From Rhodopseudomonas sp. P2A-2r (GTDB lineage: Bacteria; Pseudomonadota; Alphaproteobacteria; Rhizobiales; Xanthobacteraceae), in NCBI RefSeq assembly GCF_026015985.1, contig NZ_CP110389.1:2450001-2514000 (forward strand): 64,000 nt of DNA, written 5' to 3'. The position numbers and the translations under genes are program-made. Shown piece after piece: positions 41,945 to 50,087 of the stretch; within the stretch, counting starts at the first letter, position 1, and each line of letters starts with the position of its first letter. The notes beneath the pieces are model-generated. The model saw nothing but the letters and a program-made list of their open reading frames with translations. It made no database searches and was not told the origin of the DNA.

Positions 41945-43150
41945 CTACTTTTTCAGCAGCGGGCACTTCGATTCGGAGACCGGTCGGAAGGCGTCCTCGC
42001 CTTTGACGGTCTTGACGATATCGAGGTAGTCCCAGGGCTCCTTCGACTCCGACGGCTTCTTGACCCGGGCCAGATACATGTCGCGGATGACGCGGCCGTC
42101 CTCGCGCAGCTTGCCGCCGTGTACGAAGGTGTCTTCGATCGGAATTGCGCGCATTGCCGCCATTACCTTGGCGGGATCGTCGGTGCCAGCCGCCTTGATG
42201 GCCTTCAGGTAGTGCAGCACGGAGCCGTAGACGCCGGTCTGAATCATGGTCGGCATCACGTTGGTCCGGGCAAAGAACTTCTTCGACCAAGCCCGCGTCT
42301 TGTCGTTCATGTTCCAGTACGACGCTGTGGTGAGATAGGTGCCTTGCGCGGCTTCAAGCCCGATGGCGTGAACGTCGGTGTCGAACATCAGCAGGCCAAC
42401 CAGTTTCTGGCCGCCTTTGCCAAGACCGAATTCACCAGACTGCTTGATCGAATTATCGGTGTCCTGGCCAGCATTGGCGAAGGCCACAACTTCGGCTTTC
42501 GAGCTCTGAGCCTGCAGCGCGAAGGAGGAAAAGTCGGCGGTATTGGTTGGGTGGCGCACGCTGCCGAGCACCGTGCCGCCGCCTGCCTTGATGAAGCGCG
42601 TGGCGTCCTGTTCGAGCTGGTTGCCGAAGGCATAGTCAGCCGTAATGAAAAACCATGATTTGCCGCCCTCGGCGATCACAGCCGAAGCGGTGACCTTCGA
42701 CAGCGCATAGGTATCGTAGGTGAACTGTACAGTGTTCGGGCTGCACAGCTCGTCGGTGATCGAGCTGGCACCCGGACCCGACAGTAGCGCAATCCTGTTG
42801 CGCTCACGGGCGAGATTGTGAACGGCGATGGCAATCGCCGAGTTCGGAATATCGGCGATGGCATCGACCTTGCCTGCGTCGAACCAGTTGCGCGCGATCT
42901 GGACGCCGACATCCGACTTCATCTGGTGGTCGGCGCTGACGATCTCGATCGGCTTGCCGAGAACGGTGGGCCCGAATTCCTCAACCGCCATTTTCGCGGC
43001 TTCGACCGAACCGGGACCGCTGTTGTCGCGTCCCCAGCTCGAGAGGTCCGTGAGCACGCCGATGCGGACCACGTCGTCGGAAATCTGTGCGGAAGCGGCG
43101 GATGTCCAAAGCGTGAGCACGGCTGCGCACACCAGCAACTGGCGTTTCAT
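41945..43150 (-). CDS. ABC transporter substrate-binding protein, branched-chain amino acid/aromatic type
   Basis: This 401-residue periplasmic binding protein (Peripla_BP_6, LivK-like) has a Sec signal peptide (LLVCAAVLTLWTSAASA-Q) and the family start VVRIGVLTDLSSWGRDNSGP. In soil alphaproteobacteria this subfamily often binds aromatic acids or other carbon compounds rather than amino acids. No LivH/M/G/F genes adjoin it, so it must use permeases encoded elsewhere. It is the first gene of the flavoprotein/SDR/IclR operon, and its promoter region carries repeated AGCGAA motifs. Confidence 0.88.
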   Translation of the reverse strand: MKRQLLVCAAVLTLWTSAASAQISDDVVRIGVLTDLSSWGRDNSGPGSVEAAKMAVEEFGPTVLGKPIEIVSADHQMKSDVGVQIARNWFDAGKVDAIADIPNSAIAIAVHNLARERNRIALLSGPGASSITDELCSPNTVQFTYDTYALSKVTASAVIAEGGKSWFFITADYAFGNQLEQDATRFIKAGGGTVLGSVRHPTNTADFSSFALQAQSSKAEVVAFANAGQDTDNSIKQSGEFGLGKGGQKLVGLLMFDTDVHAIGLEAAQGTYLTTASYWNMNDKTRAWSKKFFARTNVMPTMIQTGVYGSVLHYLKAIKAAGTDDPAKVMAAMRAIPIEDTFVHGGKLREDGRVIRDMYLARVKKPSESKEPWDYLDIVKTVKGEDAFRPVSESKCPLLKK

Positions 43151-43202
43151 ATGTCTCTCTCCCCAATGCGGCCTTTTGCCAGGCCTTCATTCGATCGTCG
43201 CC

Positions 43203-43245
43203 AGCGAATTAGTTATTAGCGAAAGAGTTTGTCAATAGCGAATTA
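43203..43245 (-). promoter_or_regulatory. Promoter region with three AGCGAA direct repeats
   Basis: AGCGAATTA occurs at 43203-43211 and 43237-43245, and AGCGAA again at 43218-43223. A perfect minus-strand -35 box TTGACA (43230-43235) lies between the second and third copies. The copies therefore surround the promoter of the operon starting at 43150 and could be binding sites for its own IclR regulator. Confidence 0.5.
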
Positions 43246-43340
43246 TGACAGGGCGTGCTTGCGGCAACGCGATAGCGTCTCGCGTGCAGTGCGATGTTCA
43301 GCCGACGAGGAATGCAGATAGTTTGGCGCGGCTTGTACCG

Positions 43341-44270
43341 CTATTGCCGCTTATGACTCGCATTCACCGCGATCGCCGCAGCCGCGGTGCGGTTCTCGAC
43401 GCCGAGCTTGGCGTAGATCTGCTCCAGGTGCTTGTCCACGGTGCGTGGGCTGAGACCGAGGATCTGCGCGATGTCGCGGTTGCTCTTGCCCTTGCTGAGC
43501 CAGGTCAGCACCTCGCCCTCGCGACTGGTGAGGCCGAGCTCCTTGCTGAACTCCGCCGGCACACTGGCGGTGGATTCCTTTGCGAGGCGCAGCAGGAATT
43601 CGTTGGGGCCGACCTTGCCCATATATTGCAGCCGCAACTGATCGTTATGAGGAAAGGACGCCGAAGTCCCCGCCTTCGAACCGGATACGCCGCTTTGTGC
43701 CTGGCGGAGCCACTGCAGCAAGGGCGGCGGCAATACCAGATCGTCGTCGACGCCAGCGGCGAGATTATCGGCCAGCAGCTTTTGCGCCTGCGGGGTTGCC
43801 CACAGAATGCTGCCATCGCCATCGACCGCCAGCAGGAAGCGACCGGAGACGTCGAGCGCCGTGCGCGCGCTCTGGGTCAGCCGCGCATTGGCAAGATGGA
43901 CGCGGATCCGCGCGATCATTTCCTCGATCACGATCGGCTTGGTCACGTAGTCGACGCCGCCGACTTCAAGGCCGCGCACGATGTGTTCGGTCTCGGCAAG
44001 CCCGGTCATGAAGATCACCGGCACGTCGCTGATCCCGGCGTCGCGCTTCAGGCGGCGGCAGGTCTCGAAGCCGTCCATGCCGGGCATCACGGCGTCGAGC
44101 AGGATGATGTCCGGGGTAATCTGTTCGACGATGCGCATCGCTGCGGCGCCGTCCATAGCCACCATCACGGTCATGCCGGCGCCGTCCAGCGCGTCGGTGA
44201 GGAGCCGCAGGGTCTCCGGGGAATCGTCCACGACGAGCGCGATGTCGCGCTTTTTCGGATCAATGTTCAT
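43341..44270 (-). CDS. LuxR/NarL-type response regulator paired with the NCS1-kinase fusion
   Basis: This 309-residue protein has an N-terminal receiver domain (ALVVDDSPETLRLL, phospho-Asp in IILLDAVMPGMDGF, Lys in YVTKPIVIEE), a middle PAS-like segment (GRFLLAVDGDGSILWATPQA) and a C-terminal LuxR HTH (LTSREGEVLTWLSKGKSNRD, SPRTVDKHLEQIYAKLGV). The start overlaps the end of the fusion kinase gene by 11 bases, so they form a coupled two-component pair. It is the likely activator of the urea/amide uptake operon on the other side of the kinase gene. Confidence 0.92.
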   Translation of the reverse strand: MNIDPKKRDIALVVDDSPETLRLLTDALDGAGMTVMVAMDGAAAMRIVEQITPDIILLDAVMPGMDGFETCRRLKRDAGISDVPVIFMTGLAETEHIVRGLEVGGVDYVTKPIVIEEMIARIRVHLANARLTQSARTALDVSGRFLLAVDGDGSILWATPQAQKLLADNLAAGVDDDLVLPPPLLQWLRQAQSGVSGSKAGTSASFPHNDQLRLQYMGKVGPNEFLLRLAKESTASVPAEFSKELGLTSREGEVLTWLSKGKSNRDIAQILGLSPRTVDKHLEQIYAKLGVENRTAAAAIAVNASHKRQ

Positions 44271-47200
44271 GGCTGTGCAACGTCTTCAGCGTGGCCATGT
44301 ACTGGTCGAGATCGAAGCGGTCGACCAGCGAGCGCATCTGCGCCACGAAGTCGGCCTGCTCGGGATGATCGCTGTCGATCTCGTCGAGCTTCAGCTGGAT
44401 GGCGCGGATGTAGCCCATCTGGCCGAGGCTCATGAGCTCTTCCACATGCCTGACGGCGGGGCGTGGGCCGCTCGGTTTCCAGGGCGCGACCGGAAGCTGG
44501 CCGCGCTCGTATTGCCATTCGATTTTCAGGAGTTGTCCGATCAGTTCGAGCAGGCGGGGGATATCGATCGGCTTCATCAGGTAGCCGTCGTGAAATGGCT
44601 GCGCCAGCGGCGCACCGTGCGCCTCCAGCGCGCTGGCCGAGACCATCAGGATGCGCGCCTGGTGGTGACCGGTCGCGCGCAGGGTTTCCGCTACAGTCCA
44701 GCCGTCCATGCCGGCCATGGAAATGTCGAGCAGGAACAGGTCGGGCCGGCAATGCTGCGCCAGATTGAGGCAGGCGGGGCCGTCAGGCGCACTGAGGAGA
44801 ATGAAGCCCAGCGGCGTCAGCACTTCGCGCACCAGGTCGCGCTGGGTCGGATCGTCGTCGGTGATCAGGATCGTCTTGCGCGGGCCGTGATAGCCGAAGA
44901 TCGGCGCATCCACCGGTGCAATCCGGGTCGGGTTGGTGACTTCCGACAGCAGCATCTTGACCCGGAAGGTGCTGCCGGCGCCCACCATGCTGGTTACGCG
45001 GATGTCGCCGCCCATCACGCCGGCCAGGAGCTTGCTGATGGTCAGCCCGAGACCGGTGCCGGTGTGCGGTTGCGACACGCCCAGCGCGCCGCGCTCGAAC
45101 GGCGCAAAGATGCGCTCCAGGTCGTCGGCGCGGATGCCCGGACCGGTGTCGATCACCTCGAACTCGGCGACCGGGCTGCGATAGTGGATGACGAACTGGA
45201 CGCTGCCGGCTTGCGTGAACTTGATGGCGTTGGACAGGAGATTGATCAGGATCTGGCGCAGGCGCTTCTCATCGGCATAGACCACTAGCGGCAATACGCC
45301 CGGCCGCCGGAACACGAAATCGATGCCCTTCGCCGTGGCCTGCAGGCGGAACATGCCGACCAGCTGATCGAGAAAATCGGTGAGGCGGACCTCGTCGCGC
45401 GACAGATACAGCCGACCGGCTTCGATCTTGGAGATATCCAGAATGCCGTCGATAAGCCCCGACAGATGGTCGGCGCTGCGCTTGACGACCCGGACCTGGT
45501 CGCGCGGCTTGTCCAGCAGGCTGGCGTCCTGCTCCAGCAACTGCGCGTAGCCGCTGATGGCGTTGAGGGGCGAGCGCAGTTCGTGGCTGAGGCCGACGAC
45601 GTAGCGGCTTTTCGCCAGGTTGGCGGATTCCGCCACTTCCTTGGCGCGCTGCAACTCGGCGTCGGTGCGCTTATGGGCATCGATTTCCTGCATCAGCAAT
45701 GTGGTCTGGCGCAGCGTCTCGGCCTCGGCGGCGCGGCGGCTCTGTTGCGCCAGCACGAACAGCCAGGCGACCACGCCGATGATGATGGTCAGCGCAAAGA
45801 ACACTTTCCACAGCACATCGGAGATCTGCAGGTTATCGGCGTGTGCCGACGCCGAAGTCTGCAGGTAGATCAGCGCCAGCGTCAGCGCGACCAGTCCGGC
45901 CGACAGGGCGAATACGCCGAGGTAATGGCCGAGCTGCGAGTTGATCCGCGCATAGATCGGCTCCGGCAGCAATTTTCCCAATGCCACCGAGACCTGCGCC
46001 TGGATCCGCGCATGTGGCTTGCAGAGGTCATGGCAGCGGGCATCCAGCGAACAGCACAGCGAGCAGATCGGGCCTGCGTAGGCTGGGCAATGCGCCATGT
46101 CCTCGGGTTCGAACGAATGCTCGCAGATACAGCAGGGAATCACCGGCAGGTTCTGCCAGGCGCGCTTCGGCTTTCGCGCGATGTAGTATTTGCCGTCTGT
46201 GGCCCAGGCGATGACGGGGGCGGTTACCAAAGCCGTGACCAGCGCGACGAACGGCGACAGCGCCTTCGCGGTAGAGCCGAACAGGCCGTAGAAAGCGCTG
46301 ATCGAGACCACGGTGGCGACCAGCATGGCGCCGACGCCGACCGGGTTGATGTCGTAGAGATGCGCGCGTTTGAATTCCATGTGCTGCGGACGGAGCCGGA
46401 GCGGCTTGTTGATCACGAGGTCCGCGACCAGCGCGCCGACCCAGGCGATGGCGACGTTGGAATACAGCGCCAGCGTCTGTTCGAGCGCCTTGTAGACGCC
46501 GATCTCCATCAGCAGCAGCGCCACAAGCACGTTGAACACCAGCCAGACCACGCGGCCGGGATGGCTGTGGGTGAGGCGGGAGAAGAAGTTCGACCAGGCG
46601 ATCGAGCCGGCATAGGCGTTGGTGACGTTGATCTTGATCTGCGACAGGATCACGAAGGTCCCGGTCAGTGCCAGCGCCAGGTCCGGCTGCGACAGCACAT
46701 AGCGGAAGGCCTGCAGGTACATATGCGCGGGTTCTGCGGCATGTTCGGCGGTGACGCCGTGGCTGAGCGCGAAATAGGCCAGGAACGAACCGGCCAGCAG
46801 CTTCAGCGCGCCGACCACGATCCAGCCGGGGCCGGCGCACAGCATCGCCACCCACCACGAAGCCTTGGCGCTGCGGCGCTCGCGCGGCAGGAAGCGCAGG
46901 AAATCGACCTGCTCGCCGATCTGGGCGACCAGCGAGAACACCACCGAGGCGGCGGTGCCGAACAGCAGCAGATCGAGATGCCCCGCGGGGTCGCCGTGTT
47001 CGCCGGGAAACTTGGTCCATTCGACGAAGGAGTCGCGGCTGCTCCAGGCTATCGCCGCGAAGGGCAGGATATTGAGGATGAACCACAGCGGCTGGGTCCA
47101 CAGCTGGAAACGGCTGATCAGCGTGATGCCGTAGATCACCACCGGGATGATCACCACTGCGGAAATCAGGTAGCCGATCGGGCGCGGGATGTCGAAGCAC

Positions 47201-47649
47201 ATCTCCAACGCGGTCGCCATGATGACGGCCTCGATGGCGAAGAAGATGAACGTGAAGGAGGCGTAGATCAGCGAGGTGATGGTCGAGCCGATATAGCCGA
47301 AGCCCGCGCCGCGGGTCAGCAGATCGATGTCGATGCCGCATTTCGCCGCCTGGTACGCGATGGGCAGGCCGCAGCAGAAGATAATCAGGCTGACCACCAG
47401 GATCGCTGCGGTGGCATTGGTGACGCCGTAGTTGATGGTGATGGTGCCGCCGATGGCTTCCAGCGCCAGGAATGAGATGGCGCCGAGCGCGGTATTGGCG
47501 ACCCGGGTCGATGACCAGCGGCGCGCGCTCTTTGCGGTGAACCGCAGCGCGTAATCCTCAAGAGTCTGGTTGGCGACCCATTGATTGTACTGGCGCCTGA
47601 CGCGGTCGATCCGCTGTCGCCCTGCCACATTCCGCTCCTGACCAGTCAC
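44260..47649 (-). CDS. NCS1 transporter-histidine kinase-receiver fusion (hybrid sensor kinase)
   Basis: This 1129-residue inner-membrane protein has four parts. Residues about 25-500 are an NCS1/CodB-like permease (NQTLEDYALRFTAKSARRW, TINYGVTNATAAILVVSLI, many membrane helices). Residues 506-543 are a soluble module with nine Cys. Two more membrane helices and a coiled coil lead to the HisKA domain (His689 in GLSHELRSPLNA) and HATPase (N box INLLSNAIKF, DTGPGIRADD, TGTGLGLTISK). Residues about 925-1040 are a receiver (phospho-Asp975 in LFLLDISMAGMDGW, Lys in YLMKPID). The start is GTG. A transporter-like domain probably senses urea, an amide or a nucleobase-like ligand for the paired LuxR-type regulator. 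It is divergent from the urea/amide importer. CbrA (SLC5-type) is a known analogue with another transporter family. Confidence 0.9.
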   Translation of the reverse strand: MTGQERNVAGRQRIDRVRRQYNQWVANQTLEDYALRFTAKSARRWSSTRVANTALGAISFLALEAIGGTITINYGVTNATAAILVVSLIIFCCGLPIAYQAAKCGIDIDLLTRGAGFGYIGSTITSLIYASFTFIFFAIEAVIMATALEMCFDIPRPIGYLISAVVIIPVVIYGITLISRFQLWTQPLWFILNILPFAAIAWSSRDSFVEWTKFPGEHGDPAGHLDLLLFGTAASVVFSLVAQIGEQVDFLRFLPRERRSAKASWWVAMLCAGPGWIVVGALKLLAGSFLAYFALSHGVTAEHAAEPAHMYLQAFRYVLSQPDLALALTGTFVILSQIKINVTNAYAGSIAWSNFFSRLTHSHPGRVVWLVFNVLVALLLMEIGVYKALEQTLALYSNVAIAWVGALVADLVINKPLRLRPQHMEFKRAHLYDINPVGVGAMLVATVVSISAFYGLFGSTAKALSPFVALVTALVTAPVIAWATDGKYYIARKPKRAWQNLPVIPCCICEHSFEPEDMAHCPAYAGPICSLCCSLDARCHDLCKPHARIQAQVSVALGKLLPEPIYARINSQLGHYLGVFALSAGLVALTLALIYLQTSASAHADNLQISDVLWKVFFALTIIIGVVAWLFVLAQQSRRAAEAETLRQTTLLMQEIDAHKRTDAELQRAKEVAESANLAKSRYVVGLSHELRSPLNAISGYAQLLEQDASLLDKPRDQVRVVKRSADHLSGLIDGILDISKIEAGRLYLSRDEVRLTDFLDQLVGMFRLQATAKGIDFVFRRPGVLPLVVYADEKRLRQILINLLSNAIKFTQAGSVQFVIHYRSPVAEFEVIDTGPGIRADDLERIFAPFERGALGVSQPHTGTGLGLTISKLLAGVMGGDIRVTSMVGAGSTFRVKMLLSEVTNPTRIAPVDAPIFGYHGPRKTILITDDDPTQRDLVREVLTPLGFILLSAPDGPACLNLAQHCRPDLFLLDISMAGMDGWTVAETLRATGHHQARILMVSASALEAHGAPLAQPFHDGYLMKPIDIPRLLELIGQLLKIEWQYERGQLPVAPWKPSGPRPAVRHVEELMSLGQMGYIRAIQLKLDEIDSDHPEQADFVAQMRSLVDRFDLDQYMATLKTLHSHEH

Positions 47650-47720
47650 GCTACGCAGTTGCGCCTTGGCAAAAACCTACGTCGCCATTTTGCGGTGCAG
47701 TATACGCGTTCTCACGTATC

Positions 47721-47733
47721 TGTGCATCGCACA
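47721..47733. promoter_or_regulatory. Dyad in the kinase/importer divergent promoter
   Basis: TGTGC-ATC-GCACA is a perfect 5 bp dyad located 72 bp from the kinase start and 55 bp from the importer start. In the 138 bp divergent region it is the clearest candidate site for the LuxR-type regulator. Nearby ACGT-containing tracts (TACGCG, CACGTA) may also matter. Confidence 0.35.
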
Positions 47734-47787
47734 ACTTCACCCATGCTTGCCTTACCAATAGGCGTCCTCGAAACAGGTGGGGTTGAC

Positions 47788-49047
47788 ATGTCAGACGAGA
47801 AGAAACCGGGCCTACATTCGCCGTTGCGGCGAAAATTGCTGATGGGCATGGCGGCGCTGCCCGCATTGACGATGCTTCCGCGCCCATCTTTTGCGCAGTC
47901 GCCTGCGACTTCGGCGGTCAACACCACCGGCCTGGCGGTGACCGATACGGAAGTCACCGTCGGCATCCTGCATTCCGCGACCGGCACCATGGCGATCTCG
48001 GAAACCGGCTCGATCGAGGCCGAGAAGCTGGCCATCGAACAGATCAACGCCATGGGTGGCGTGCTCGGTCGCAAGATCAAGTTCATCCAGGAAGACGGCG
48101 CCTCGGACTGGCCGACTTTCGCCGAAAAGGCCAAGAAGCTGCTGGTCAACGACAAGGTCGCCGCCATCATGGGCTGCTGGACCTCGGCGTCGCGCAAGGC
48201 CGTGCTGCCGGTCATGGAGCAGTATAACGGCATGCTGTATTACCCGACCTTCTACGAAGGTCTGGAGCAGTCCAAGAACGTGATCTACACCGGCCAGGAA
48301 GCCACCCAGCAGATCCTCGCCGGCATCAACTGGATCACCAAGGAGAAGGGCGCCAAGTCGTTCTACTTCATCGGCTCCGATTACATCTGGCCGCGCACCT
48401 CGAACAAGATCGCGCGCAAGCACATCGAGAACATGCTCAAGCTCAAGGTCGTGGGCGAAGAGTATTTCCCGCTCGGTCACACCCAGTTCAATTCGGTCAT
48501 CAACAAGATCAAGCTGACCAAGCCGGACGTGATCTTCACCGACGTGGTCGGCGGCTCCAACGTCGCCTTCTACAAACAGCTCAAGGCCGCCGGCATCGAT
48601 CTCAACAAGCAGACGCTGCTGACCATCTCGGTCACCGAGGACGAAATCGACGGTATCGGCGGCGAGAACATCGCGGGCGCCTATGCCTGCATGAAGTACT
48701 TCCAGTCGCTGAAGAACGACAACAACGCCAAATTCGTCCCGGCCTTCCACAAGATGTGGGGCGAAAAGACCGTGATCGGCGACGTCACCCAGGCTGCGTA
48801 TCTGGGACCGTGGCTGTGGAAGCTCACCGTCGAGAAGGCCGGCTCCTTCGACATCGACAAGGTCGCAGCGGCGTCGCCCGGCATCGAGTTCAAGGGCGCG
48901 CCGGAAGGCTATGTGCGGATCCACGAGAACCATCACCTGTGGTCCAAGACCCGCGTCGGCAAGGCGCGTCTCGATGGCCAGTTCGACGTGGTCTACGAGA
49001 CCGCCGACCTGGTCGAGCCGGATCCGTTCCCCAAGGGCTACCAGTAA
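47788..49047 (+). CDS. urtA: Urea/short-chain amide ABC transporter substrate-binding protein (UrtA/FmdD-like)
   Basis: This 419-residue periplasmic receptor has the UrtA/FmdD/AmiC-type start VTVGILHSATGTMAISETGS and the segments NDKVAAIMGCWTSASRKAVL and YYPTFYEGLEQSKNVIYTGQ. The signal region has a twin-arginine-like start (LRRKLLMGMAALPALTMLP). I chose the ATG at 47788, which directly precedes the signal; in-frame codons upstream lack one. It is the first gene of urtABCDE-fmdA-fmdB. Because formamidase genes follow, the physiological ligand could be formamide or acetamide as well as urea (compare FmdD of Methylophilus). Confidence 0.9.
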   Translation: MSDEKKPGLHSPLRRKLLMGMAALPALTMLPRPSFAQSPATSAVNTTGLAVTDTEVTVGILHSATGTMAISETGSIEAEKLAIEQINAMGGVLGRKIKFIQEDGASDWPTFAEKAKKLLVNDKVAAIMGCWTSASRKAVLPVMEQYNGMLYYPTFYEGLEQSKNVIYTGQEATQQILAGINWITKEKGAKSFYFIGSDYIWPRTSNKIARKHIENMLKLKVVGEEYFPLGHTQFNSVINKIKLTKPDVIFTDVVGGSNVAFYKQLKAAGIDLNKQTLLTISVTEDEIDGIGGENIAGAYACMKYFQSLKNDNNAKFVPAFHKMWGEKTVIGDVTQAAYLGPWLWKLTVEKAGSFDIDKVAAASPGIEFKGAPEGYVRIHENHHLWSKTRVGKARLDGQFDVVYETADLVEPDPFPKGYQ

Positions 49048-49093
49048 GAGCCTCACTTCTCCCAGACGCGGACGACCTATCCGCGAAAAACGA

Positions 49094-49117
49094 CCCCGCG
49101 TCGCTTGCGACGCGGGG
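49094..49117. repeat. GC-rich perfect hairpin between urtA and urtB
   Basis: CCCCGCGTCGC-tt-GCGACGCGGGG is a perfect 11 bp stem, 46 bases after the urtA stop and 24 bases before the urtB start. Such hairpins after a binding-protein gene often stabilise its mRNA or lower downstream expression. Confidence 0.75.
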
Positions 49118-49141
49118 ACCCTTCCCACGGAGGACGGATCC

Positions 49142-50068
49142 ATGTTCGGCGAGTATTCGATTGGCGATCTCGGCGCCATTTTCGCGATGCAGGGTTTTGC
49201 CGGGCTGATCCTGTTCTCGGTCTATGTGCTGATGGCGCTCGGCCTCGCGATCATTTTCGGCCAGATGGGCGTCATCAACATGGCGCACGGCGAATTCATG
49301 ATCCTCGGTGCCTACGTCACCTGGATGACTTCGAACTTCTTTCAGACGTTTTTGCCGTCGCTGTTCTCCGGCTACTTCTTCGTCGCCATGATCCTGGCCT
49401 TCATCGCCTCCGGGGCGCTGGGCATGCTGGTGGAATGGGCGCTGATCCGGCATCTCTACAAGCGCCCGCTGGATACGCTGCTGGCCACCTGGGGCCTCAG
49501 CCTGATCCTGCAGCAGGCCTATCGTTCGATCTTCGGGGCTCGCGAAGTCGGCGTCGAACTGCCGCAGTGGATGATGGGCTCGCAGCGCGTGACCGACACC
49601 ATCGAAGTGCCGATCAATGGCATCTTCGTGATGGGGCTGACGCTGCTGATCACCATGGCGGTCGCCTGGATCATGTACAAGTCGCGCTGGGGCCGCCAGG
49701 TCCGCGCTGTCGTGCAGAACCGCGTGATGGCCGGCGCCGTCGGTATCAATACCGAGCGTGTCGACTGCTACACGTTTGGCCTGGGTTGCGGCATTGCCGG
49801 CATCGCCGGATCGGCCTTCACCATGATCGGCTCGACCGGGCCGACCTCCGGTCAGCTCTACATCGTCGACACCTTCCTCGTCGTGGTGTTCGGCGGCGCC
49901 GCCAGCCTGGTCGGCACCATCGCCTCCGCCTTCACCATCTCGCAGGCGCAATCGACCATGGAATTCTTCATGTCCGGTTCGATGGCCAAGGTGCTGACCC
50001 TGCTGGCCGTCGTCGGAATCCTGATGCTGCGCCCGCAGGGCCTGTTTGCTCTCAAGGTCCGCAAGTAA
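49142..50068 (+). CDS. urtB: Urea/amide ABC transporter permease (UrtB/FmdE-like)
   Basis: This 308-residue LivH-type permease has the segment GLAIIFGQMGVINMAHGEFM near the N-terminus, characteristic of UrtB, and NRVMAGAVGINTERVDCYTF later. The ATG at 49142 has a good ribosome site (ACGGAGGAC). The family's longer UrtB proteins carry an extra N-terminal periplasmic domain, which is absent here, as in the FmdE type. It pairs with UrtC (next gene, 19 bp downstream) to form the channel for urea or short amides. Confidence 0.9.
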   Translation: MFGEYSIGDLGAIFAMQGFAGLILFSVYVLMALGLAIIFGQMGVINMAHGEFMILGAYVTWMTSNFFQTFLPSLFSGYFFVAMILAFIASGALGMLVEWALIRHLYKRPLDTLLATWGLSLILQQAYRSIFGAREVGVELPQWMMGSQRVTDTIEVPINGIFVMGLTLLITMAVAWIMYKSRWGRQVRAVVQNRVMAGAVGINTERVDCYTFGLGCGIAGIAGSAFTMIGSTGPTSGQLYIVDTFLVVVFGGAASLVGTIASAFTISQAQSTMEFFMSGSMAKVLTLLAVVGILMLRPQGLFALKVRK

Positions 50069-50087
50069 CCATAAAGGGCTGAAGCCA

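Noticed and set aside
45466..47475. Plus-strand open frame of 669 codons opposite the NCS1-kinase fusion
   Set aside because: The minus-strand gene has every kinase and transporter motif. The opposite frame gives low-complexity Gln/Arg/Asp-rich sequence without domains.
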